From contig CM055092.1 in assembly GCA_029204225.1 (NCBI GenBank), forward strand, positions 85,856,032 to 85,920,031: a stretch of DNA of 64,000 nt. The letters run 5' to 3'. The DNA is from Diphasiastrum complanatum (lineage: Eukaryota; Streptophyta; Lycopodiopsida; Lycopodiales; Lycopodiaceae). Every line of letters begins with the position of its first letter. The stretch's first letter is position 1. Below the pieces are notes generated by a model. The model was not told the origin of the DNA and made no database searches. It saw only the letters and a program-made list of their open reading frames with translations. Both the position numbers and the translations under genes were made by a program. This document shows positions 21,484-30,625 of the stretch, in pieces.

Positions 21484-22980
21484 TACATTTTTTACTGTGA
21501 CATTAATACTAATACTGAATTGTACTTGTCACAATTACAAAAAAAAGAAGACGCCGATGATCATGGACGACTGCAAAAGCATCTAAATTGCTAGAACTTT
21601 TTATAAAAACTTTATATTCCTATGTTGTTAGAGATAATGCTCACGTATGAGCATGCTGATTTAAACATGGTTTGGTTTGTTGAACGTTAAGTGACATTTT
21701 GAAGACAGCACTATTATGAGCTTTAAGTTTCCAAAGTAAGACATGGTCGAGGTTATTGAACTGTACTTAACTTGTTGTAAGTTACCTACGTATGACGAGC
21801 TTTAAGCTGAACTTTAAGTTGGATTTTAAGTGACGCTATGAAGGCAGCACTTTGATGAGCTTTAAGGACTGAAGTTGTTATTGATCTTTACTTGACTTGC
21901 CTTAAGCTACTTAATTATGACATGGTTTAAGTTACTTTCCTTTATCTCTCTCTCTCTCTCTCACAGGTTTCTCCCCAGAATTTTTCTTTTGGTTCTTTGG
22001 CCTTCGCTTGTTTCTCTTTTGTTTGGCACATTATGGCCTCTGAAAGATTGTTGGCGTCTATGACTGGGTGCGGCAGTCTGTTGGCTTCTTACTTCGCGCC
22101 TCTTGCTGTGCTGCTCTTCTGTTTTTCTGCTCTTCACTTCTCATTTCCTGTTGATTTAGTGGTTGCTTTCTACTATGAGATCGTCTTTTCTCTGGAGCTG
22201 CGGGGCTGCGTGGAGCGGTCTTCTGTCGATTTGTTTTTCCTCGTCTTCCATGGCTTCTGATAAGGTTTTTTTTTTAATGTTTAGATGATCTTTTATTCTT
22301 GCTACTGTTGTTGCTGTCGTTGGGCATGTTGCATTGTTGTTTCTGCCTTTGTTGGGGTTGTTGCTTAGTTCCTTTGGTATGCCTGTCTTCATTCTGTCCG
22401 TTGTCATGTGCCTTACTTCTGTTGATGTTATGTTCTGTCTGTTTTGTGGTATGTCATACCTTTTTCTGCTCGTTGTTTGTTGTTTCGTTGATTTTCTTCT
22501 TCTTTTAATGGTGACTTGGTGTGTTTTTCTTTTGGTTTTTTTAGTTTTTAATTCTGTTTTTATATGGCAGTTCGTTTTTCCTGCTCGATGGTAATAGACA
22601 ACGTTTGTATTTCCTTGCTACTTTCTTTAGGTTGATGAATTGATTTGTTCCCTTTGTTTACTCATATGATCGTTTTAACTTTTTTATGGTCATTTAAACT
22701 ACTTTTTTACCTGCTAATTTTCAAAAGTGGTTTGTGTTCTTTTAGTTCGCGTAATGGATACCTGTTGCATATTATGCCCATTTTCAAATAAATTTAAAAC
22801 CAGAAAATGCATGCTTTTTATTCGAAGGCAGATTCTGCTTTTTTTTTCTGCCTGTCTGTGCCCGTCCATACGAATTCCGTACAGCTGCCACGTGGCACAT
22901 TTGTGTTGGTCAGTCAAAGTCAAACCTGCCTATTATGCTTCGTAATGTGCTTCTGAAAAAATTTCAGGTATCCATTAGGC

Positions 22981-23119
22981 AATGGAAGGAGCCGGGCAAA
23001 GGCCATTCTACCCGGTTCGGCTTTCCAAAAAAATTTAGGCTCGGCCCCTCCGGACCTCGCCCAAATTTTTTTGGAAATCCTTACCGGGCAGAATGGCTTC
23101 TGCCCGGCTCCTTCCATAA
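22981..23119. mobile_element. Foldback (MITE-like) element, copy 1
   Basis: The left arm (22981-23045: aatggaaggagccgggca...) and right arm (about 23057-23118, complement atggaaggagccgggcag...) are inverted copies of about 60 bp with few mismatches, separated by a roughly 12-bp GC-rich loop. It has no ORF. A related element is at 62757-62944. Confidence 0.75.
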
Positions 23120-24215
23120 TACGTAAACAGCTTATTTTCTTTAGGTGGTTGACGTTTGTTTTTCATTTCTTAAGGTGATGTGTTTTATGGTGTTGGTAAG
23201 AAGATGAGGCTCTACTCTTAGTTGTACCAACAGTTTTATGACCTGAACAACAGGGTCTGTCTGTTTCACTTGAAATGAGATGCTAATTTGCTTTAGATGT
23301 GGAATAATTGCCATTACACTGATTTCCAAAATTTGGAGAGCATTTTTCAGTGATGATTGAATTAAGCTCACCCAAGCTTTCTGTCTGTATGTCAAGCAGC
23401 CTCAACCAAATCAGTAGAGTTTGAAAATTTTTAATTGTTAAACTGTGTTCTCTTTTTGGTGTTATGTTGGTATGATTGGAGTTCTGAAGTCAAGCTTCAT
23501 GTATGTTGAATTTGTACTTTTGTTACACAACTGCATAAATTGACTTATGTATGCATAAGTTAATACTTAGACATACGTGAATAAAAAATGACGGTGTTTA
23601 TTTCTTATGGTTGGTCTCAGATTGTGTAAAAAAGATTTCCAGCAACCTCATTTCTAGTGTAAAACAAAAATATGTGTTAATCCCTGAAGAGATAGAAATT
23701 GGGGCCATGGCTGAGATCTAGTATATTGTCCTTTGAACTACAAAAATAACTTGTTTTTTTTTCCATAAAATGATAGTACGTTTTCCTGCATTCTGGAAAA
23801 AGGAAACGACAGAAAATCCATGCAACTTTCTATTTACTATAAAGCAGTTTGTTATCAGTGTACTAAAAAGCCAGGTTTTTGTCAATGTGACATAAAATCC
23901 TTGCAATTTTCTATGTAGTATAATGCAGGTGTGGCTCTTATCTTAATTGTAAAAGAAATTTATGGCATGAACAATAGGTCCTGGTTCACATGCAATGACA
24001 TGAGTAATTCACAAAATTCTAGAAGTACTCTTTTCTGGCTTTTGTAAGATTATTACATAGTGTTATCTAGTCATACATGTGCAAGCTACAGAATTTGGAA
24101 GGGTACATACTTGTGTATAATGTTAATAACATGCAAAACATTTGATCGTAACATAACTTGTCTGTTTAAACAAGATGGTTTACTAGACGTTACATAGTGT
24201 AAATCGTTATTGTTT
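23120..24215. other. No gene seen
   Basis: AT-rich spacer between the foldback element and the gypsy LTR. Confidence 0.4.
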
Positions 24216-24768
24216 TGTTCACAAATTCATTGAATCTGTGAACACGGTTTTGTCTCTTTTCTTTCGTTTATTGCTTCTGACGTTTCGTTATGGATCCATG
24301 AACAAGGAGCTTAGTGTTTTTCAAGAACTCGTGGAGAATCCTCTTTATTAGCTCAAGAGAACTTGAAATACAATCAAAGCTCCCTCACAAGAGAGGGGGG
24401 CCCTTAAATAAGCAAGAAGGCTGCTCGTGTGGAGCCCAAGTGGCAATTCCACCAAACTAGAAATTACATGTGGAATTTGTCCTTCCACTAGAGGTCACCA
24501 TCAAAAGGTGGCTCACTCTTACTATTTTAAGGGCGGTCTACATTTATTACAATTATTTAAGAAAATGTTACTAGCTCCTAAATGGTCATTCCTTCTTTGG
24601 GATACACTTGTAGGCTCACATAGTTAATCACTATCTTCCTATTAGTATTTCCTCGGCTCTCAACTTCTTCTGCTCTCTTCCTTCTGAGACCTCCTCGGTC
24701 ATGGATGAGAGATAACTTGTGTCTTCAGCTTGGCTTGGCATCTAAGGATTCTCTGGAATCTGCTAACA
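24216..24768 (-). repeat. 3' LTR of the minus-strand gypsy element, internally deleted
   Basis: The minus strand begins TGTTAGCAGATTCCAGAG and ends TTTGTGAACA. It aligns along its whole length with the LTR at 33057-34127 but lacks about 530 bp of it, between 'ctccttgttcatgg' and 'cgtcagaagcaata'. It includes an AATAAAGAGGATCC polyadenylation-like segment. Confidence 0.7.
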
Positions 24769-24785
24769 TTATCCACCCCTAATCT
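24769..24785 (-). other. Polypurine tract
   Basis: The minus strand reads agattaggggtggataa directly before the TGTTAG start of the LTR, as expected for plus-strand priming. The same tract occurs before 33057. Confidence 0.6.
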
Positions 24786-24926
24786 GTTGTAGGACCCACT
24801 GCAACACCGGTAATGTCTTATGCTTTTGCACTTGGAAAAGCGTGGATCTTCGTTTGCTTTCATAAAACCAGGTGCTTATTATCCGCAAAATTTATTCGCC
24901 AAAATAGGAAGTCTCTCAACTGGCCA

Positions 24927-27296
24927 CTATATACCAGCCCGCTTGAGAACTTCCTGCGAGACCTGCTCGCCTCGTCGTCGTGCCGTCTGCTTCCGCTCGC
25001 TCATTTTTCGTCCTAGGGTTTCAAAAACCTGGAAGCGGAGCTTACTTCCGAAACCGAGGGGCCCCAAATATTCCCTTATCTTCTCTACGAAGCTCATCTC
25101 CTGCCAGTCTTCCACCATGGTCACATAGAGTGACGACATGAAAGCCGCTCTGTAGTATAGTCTGGCCATCATTTCATGGTCTTCTTCTGACTGGAGGGCC
25201 GTATTTGGGTTGTTGCTAATGGGATCCAAGCCTCAATCAAAAAAACACTCTTGCGGCATCAGGAAGGCCATTGATCTGCAATATTCGGCACTTTCCTGCA
25301 CGCAGAGATCGGCACTTGACTTGTATTTATGCCCGAAGTCTAGTAACTGTAGCCTCAGATCATCTGGGGAGGTTCTCTCTGTAATTCCCGGAATGACTGG
25401 CCAGTTTACTAACTCCACTTGAGGCTTTTCCACCGGCCATGGGTTTCTGCGTTTGAGTGGCATGTAGAAGGGATCCACTCGCTTCCATGCCGGTGCCTTC
25501 AAATACTCCTGAAGTCGCTTGTTATCTTTCAGGACTTTACTCCGCCATTCTGGCTGCGGTTGTAGCGCGGCAATGATCTCGGCCCTGGTGGAATATTGGC
25601 TTTGATCAATGTCTTCTTTGCCTCCCCTCATGTTGGGAGGGTATTTCTTCTCAAACTTCTCTGACTCTCTCGTGTCAGCCAGTTTGCCTCTGGGCCTAGT
25701 AGGAGAAGTTGTCCTACGCGGTTGGGATGGCCTTGCCAGATAATCGTCTAGGGCCTTGGTGCCCATATCTTTCTCTTTTGCTCGTTCGCTTGTCGACGGC
25801 TCATCTGCACCCGTGTCTGGCCTGGGCGAGAATCTTCTTGTCTCCGCTTGGTCAGCCAGGAAGTCATCATCGGCTCCAATGTCTGTGTTAGTTTCTGGAA
25901 GGTCGAGGATGGAATGATCTGGGGAGAGGGGTGCGGGGGTGAACGGTTTAGGAGGAGGCGGAAACAATAAGTTATACGTAGCACCGGGGGAGTGGAGTTG
26001 TTGGAGGAACTCGTCCCGTTGGGCTTTGTAAGTGTCAGCTGGACCTTTTGATGGGCCCATTATTTGGTTGGGAGGTGATGAAGAAAGAGGAGATGGAAGA
26101 ATTGGGTAAGTTGGAATGAATGTTTCAGAAAAATTAAACGCAGAATAGGAAGAAGGGTTAAAGGTGGGAGGGGGTCGGGGAAAAATTCTAAAAGCAGCGT
26201 CGGCTCTCTGGCCATCCAATTTCGAGCTACTGGCTGAAGGGTGGGTTTGCCCGTCCTGATTCCCTGCTCCATCATTCTCATCATCGTCCCGTGGCTTTGT
26301 TATGTGAGCACCTGCTTGGGCCGTGCACGTCGTGTCCCATAATTGGTTCACCTTGTCCAAGACTTGTTGTAGGGCCTTCGTTGTTTCTTCCAGTTGCTTC
26401 TGGGACTCCAAGATGATCTTCTCTTGTTTCGCCACAATGTTTTCAAAATTCTTCTTATCGGCCTCTCGCTCTTGGATCTGCCTTATGTATTTCTCCATCC
26501 GGATGGCTAAGGCCTGTGGGGCCTGGATTTGAATGTCCTCGGGCTTGACAGGAGGAGCATCGACTGTCATTGCACCCGATGATCCATCTCGTACTTGGTC
26601 GATTTGGACCATCTGGTGCTTCAGTTGCTGCTGGACCTCTTCCAGAGTGGATTTCTTCCCGGCCATCGCGGATCTGGTCTCTACTGCCTCTTTTTCCTTT
26701 TCGTTGGCTAGCCTTTGATATCGCGCAATCTCTTGGTCTTGATGTTGGACCTTGCTCTCTAGAACTTGATGCTGGCTCACCAACCAATGCATGTGGTAGC
26801 TCCTTTCGGATAGACCAATCATTGAGCGTTTGGCTGCTTCAATGAGCTTTTCAGGGTTAGAGAGGGTTGGGTACTGATCTGGGGTTTGGGATGGTGAGGC
26901 TAAACCAAAAAATAGGCATGGCGTTAGAACTGAAGATGGAGGCGGAGGTGGTGGAGGGGTGATGTTAGTGACTGTTGTGGCGGCGGCGGTGGTGGTAGTG
27001 GTGGCTGTGGCGGTTAGTGGAGGTGTCTGACTTCTTCTTGGCTGCGTCCCCTTTGATGGCTCGTCGTCGCTTATTTCCATAAGGTCCGCAACATCAAAAT
27101 ATTGAGATGTGTCCAATATGTGGACTTGCTGGGCCTGTGATTGTTGATCTTGTGACTGTTGGGCTGCTCCCGTGTCTTGGAGACTGGATATCCCCACTCC
27201 TCCTCCTCCTCCCCCCCCCCCCCCCCAATAATTGTGCCGATAGTGATGTTGGTGGCGTTGGCGTCGTAAGGGATATGAGTGGGGTGATGGCTGCAT
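24927..27296 (-). pseudogene. Extra ORF of the minus-strand gypsy element, C-terminal part
   Basis: A 687-codon frame (27296-25233) plus its continuation (25229-24927) encode a protein with an acidic start (VADLMEISDDEPSKG), proline-rich runs, a coiled coil of about 150 residues (HQVLESKVQHQDQEIARYQR onward), an intrinsically disordered middle and an ordered C-terminus with EYLGPLGFGSKLRFQVFE. Compared with the plus-strand copy, codon CGA (Arg) has become TGA at about 25233, a CpG-type transition, splitting the frame. The function is unknown; its position corresponds to the extra ORF after pol in Athila/Tat-type elements. The upstream frame is joined through a run of 14 C residues at 27211-27224 that shifts the frame. 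Confidence 0.6.
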
Positions 27297-28543
27297 CTGG
27301 TGGTTGAGTAGCAGAGTGTGATGTGATGATGGGTTGGGCTACTGCCGATGTGGTTGCTCCATCACCCCCCTCATGGACATGTGAGGGTGACGAGTGTTGT
27401 TGTGATGTCGTCGAGGAACTGCTATGATCCGAGGTAGAGCCATCGGAAGCTGATCCCACGGGTGATGTACTGCCAGCAAGAAGCTTCTTTTGCATGCATT
27501 GTTGCCGAGTGTCAAGCAACTGGGCCTTGGAGGTGTCGGTCGCTTGAGGGTCAGATGTTGTTGCCGCTTGTGGATCTGGTTGTGGGCTTGTTTGTCTTTG
27601 TACCAGTGGTAGGATGCTGGTGTTGACCCGTTTAGGCTGTGTTCCCGATGGGGAGGTGGCTCGTGACCGTGCACGCTTGGACTTTTGTTGATCGATGGGG
27701 ATGTCCCATGCCTTGTCCGCAAGCTGCAGGCTTTGGCCCATTATTTACGTGTTGAAGGGTGATATCTGTCAAGAGATACCCGAGCACTGTTGTCTGGTGC
27801 TTGTTCTTAATGCATTCATGAAGACAGTTCGAGACAAACTGTGCCCAGTCATAGAGATTCTGGGAATGCAGTCGTGAATCTGCCATCATGTGAAATAGGG
27901 ACATGGGTACCCTCTGCAGCTGTTTCCTTGGTCGTTGCGTGTACTTGGTCAGATATGCACAGGCTGCTTGTAGTTGTGTGTCATTGATGGCTTCGACACA
28001 GTACCCGTCCTTGTTCTTCCACTTGGGCACTGATGGGTCAATGAACTTGTAGTAGGTTGTCTCCTCAATCTTTTTCAGTGTCCTCGTCACAGCATTGGGT
28101 CCTCGTGGAAACCCAAAAGGTTGCAGGTCTGCCGGTGCAAATGAGAGGTTGTACACATAGTTCCTCACAGGGGGAACTATTAAGCTGCAGGACCTTGCTG
28201 TAGCATTGTAGTTTGCATAGACCATATGCACGAGATAGGGGCTTTGATACCCCGTGAGTACAGATATTTGAAATTCAATTGCTTGAAAGAATGCGGCTGC
28301 CTGTTGATACCAGTGTTGCATTTCTGTCAGATCCAATTGGGACAATTGGATGTCGAGCTTATGAGCTTCATTGTCATCAGAGCTGGTTGTAGGATTGGTA
28401 GACATGATGAAAAAACTGGAAAAGAAGGATTTGGAAAAACACTGTCGGTTGAGATGGAAGTGGGAGGTGTCGGTTGAGATGGAGTGTATGGCATCAGCTG
28501 AGATGGGAATGTATGGTGTCGGCTGAGATGGAGAGTATGGCAT
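27094..28543 (-). pseudogene. Extra ORF of the minus-strand gypsy element, N-terminal part
   Basis: The 303-codon frame (28543-27632) has its best start at the internal Met MSTNPTTSSDDNEAHKLD. It contains an ordered region with WYQQAAAFFQAIEFQISVL, a VYNLSFAPADLQPFGFP stretch and SLFHMMADSRLHSQNLYDWA, with an NKHQTTVLGYLLTDITLQHV tail. This tail resembles in pattern the plant-transposon protein domain found in Athila ORFs, a weak match. A one-base shift near 27735 moves it into the 215-codon frame (27741-27094), which is Ser/Thr/Pro-rich and ends in the poly-Gly tract. The parts appear to be one former ORF of roughly 1100 codons with the C-terminal part at 24927-27296. Confidence 0.5.
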
Positions 28544-28660
28544 CGGCTGAGATGGGAGTGTATGGTGTCGGCTGAGATGGAGTGTATGGCGTCAGCTGAG
28601 ATGGAGTGTATGGCGTCGGCTGAGATGGGAGTGTATGGCGTCGGCTGAGATAGAAGTGAG
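28440..28660. repeat. Minisatellite (gtcggctgagatggagtgtatgg)n
   Basis: About nine imperfect copies of a 20-37 bp unit containing gtcggctgagatgg on the plus strand. It covers the start of the extra ORF and its upstream spacer. Confidence 0.85.
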
Positions 28661-29261
28661 ATAGATTGATGGGAAGGAGCGATGGTGGGAAGGAGGTAAC
28701 TGGGGGAACTGTGGATGGGAAGTGGAGGTGTTGTGGGAAGGTAAGTAGGGCGTGCAGAATGGGTTTTAGGAGTGGCGAAAAGAGGACTTTTGGTATTTGG
28801 GTGTAACGAAGCGGAAGAGATGAAGAAATGTAAAGAAGGTAACTGGCGGTTAAGGCGGGTGTTTGGATAGGGTAAAACAGTGGGATATGCAGAATAACTG
28901 GTGATGTTCAATAGTGTCACGGAAGCGTTCTGAGAGCTTGCGTGTACTACCCCTCAGCGTGAAAATATGAAAAATGATGTGGTGCTCATCTGCCGATCTG
29001 AGGTTTGGATATTGTCTGTGATGGTGCTCTTTGTGTAACTCGGATGAGGTTTGCTGAAAACGGGTGGGGATGGTGTAGACACGGTGATGGATGCACTGGA
29101 TGAAAGAGCGCCAGGATCATGGAGGGTGTTCGCAAAATTGCCAGAGTTTTCTTTTGCCAGGAGCTCCAAGGTCGACGTCGCTGAGGTGAAAAAGTGTTCG
29201 AAATGGGAGCATTTATGGACGTCGTCGGGTCAGCGCGGTCGCGATGGGACATGTGTGTAGC

Positions 29262-29430
29262 GTCGGTCGAGATTTGAAGGGTGTCACATTGGTTGAGTTC
29301 TGATAAAAACGTGTCGATCAAGATTGAACTGAAGGCCGTCGGTCGAGATGGAACTGGAACTCGTCGGTCGAGATGGAACTGGAATCCGTCGGTCGAGATG
29401 GAACTGGAATCCGTCGGTTGAGATTGATCA
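29262..29430. repeat. Minisatellite (cgtcggtcgagatggaactggaatc)n
   Basis: Four to six copies of a 25-bp unit, related to the arrays at 28440 and 30230 through the core gtcgg[t/c][c/t]gagat. Confidence 0.85.
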
Positions 29431-29800
29431 AATTTTCAATATGAAGGAATGGATCTGTGGTATGCAAGTGAAGAACTTCAAGGGTGAAAAAAATATGATT
29501 GAGGCACAGAGTAGAAGTTTTTTATGAAAAGAGTGTATCCCCAGGGATGTTTGTATGCTGGAGATACCAGTTAGTCACAGAGATGAGGTGGCCAAAGTGG
29601 GAGAAGCAGCTCCTATGGTATAGCCTAGCATTTGTTGACCTAGAACCTTCATGACCCTTGAGTATGTACAGGAAGGAAAAAATGCATAGAAGGGACATAA
29701 AAAGAAGGCATGCAAAACTAGAAGTACAAGTAATAAAAATAATAATAAAATTAAAAACAATAAACATAGAGAAATGTAGAATATGTACTAGGAAAAGATG

Positions 29801-30136
29801 TTAAATTGGGTCAACAAAGAGCAACTCTTTGTAATACCGCTGTAGACGACCATCGTTTATGACAGTGTCTACGAGTATCCCGTCAAGTGTTTGTAATTGG
29901 ACGGCACCATGAGGAAAATTTTTATTAATAATGTATGGCCCCTCACTTCTGAACTTCAACTTGCCGAGGTGCTTCTTTGATGTATAAAGAAGGACCTGGT
30001 CACCTAAGTGGAGATATTTATTGCACAGGTGACGGTCATGCCAGGCCTTTTGGCGCCGTTTCACAGCTCTACGGACATTACACAACTCAAACCATTCTGA
30101 TCTGTGCTCCACAACCATTGCTCTCCGCACTTCCAC
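29801..30136 (-). pseudogene. Ty3/gypsy integrase C-terminal fragment
   Basis: The 111-residue frame reads RRAVKRRQKAWHDRHLCNK, YLHLGDQVLLYTSKKHLGKL, KFRSEGPYIINKNFPHGAVQ and LQTLDG. This is the conserved C-terminal domain of gypsy integrases (GD-x-VLL...KL-x-x-x-W/S-GP-x-x-V...G-A-V-x-L). The stop at 29801 is followed by the spacer and extra ORF on the same strand. The N-terminal and catalytic integrase parts are missing because the fragment ends at a rearrangement. Confidence 0.8.
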
Positions 30137-30229
30137 GTTTTTATATCAGAGCACACCATTTTCAAACCGGCTTACCGCGAACCGCACTCCTCAACAGATG
30201 CTTCACGCTCCATTCCCAGCTGAGCCACA

Positions 30230-30622
30230 GTTCCATCTCAACCGGCACCAGAGCCATCTCTCACACCTCAACCGATGCGCTACAATCCTATCTCAACCGA
30301 CGGCCTTCAGACTTATCTCAACCGACGGCCATCAGTATAATCTCAACCGAAGCCCATCAATTAGATCTCAACCGACGGCCTTCAATCCTATCTCAACCGA
30401 CGGCCTTCAGACTTATCTCAACCGACGACCATCAGTATAATCTCAACCGAAGCCCATCAGTTAGATCTCAACCGACGCCCATCTCTCGGATCTCAACCGA
30501 CGACCTTCAATCATATCTCAACCGATGGCCTTCAGACTTATCTCAACCGACGGCCATCAATCCAATCTCAATCGAAGCCCATCAGTTAGATCTCAACTGA
30601 CGCCCATCTCTCGGAACTCAAC
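30230..30622. repeat. Minisatellite (atctcaaccgacggccatcag)n
   Basis: About 15 imperfect copies of a 24-30 bp unit. Its complement gtcggttgagat is the core of the arrays at 28440 and 29262. Relative to the sense strand of the adjoining gypsy copies, all three arrays have the same orientation. The ORFs crossing it are repeat translations. Confidence 0.85.
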
Positions 30623-30625
30623 TGA

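Larger units (their letters stand above)
19903..22980. other. Gene-free AT-rich region with CA microsatellites
   Basis: No supported gene. It contains (CA)n at 20174-20222 and (AC)n at 21452-21481, and short (CT)n at 21948-21963. Between 21640 and 21920 a motif 'agctttaag...acttgttgtaag' recurs in diverged form. ORFs at 22000-22600 are low-complexity Leu/Phe/Cys translations of T-rich DNA. Confidence 0.5.
24216..30136 (-). mobile_element. Ty3/gypsy element, 5'-truncated, with long extra ORF after integrase
   Basis: Minus-strand order: integrase C-terminus (30136-29801), minisatellite spacer, extra ORF (28543 to about 24927, broken), polypurine tract and 3' LTR (24768-24216). A gypsy element with a long ORF between integrase and the 3' LTR fits the Tat/Athila branch of plant Ty3/gypsy elements. 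The PBS-like GGCGCCGTTG beside the sister LTR at 34128 also fits that branch. gag, protease, RT and RNase H are missing; the element is cut at about 30140, where opposite-strand minisatellite begins. Confidence 0.7.

Noticed and set aside
21997-22594. Membrane protein gene (hydrophobic ORFs)
   Set aside because: T-rich DNA translated into Leu/Phe/Cys; several overlapping frames, no domain or splice pattern.
28440-28660. CRISPR array
   Set aside because: Repeats are contiguous minisatellite units without unique spacers, in a eukaryotic genome.
29977-30600. 207-residue plus-strand ORF
   Set aside because: Most of it is translated minisatellite and its start is antisense to integrase.
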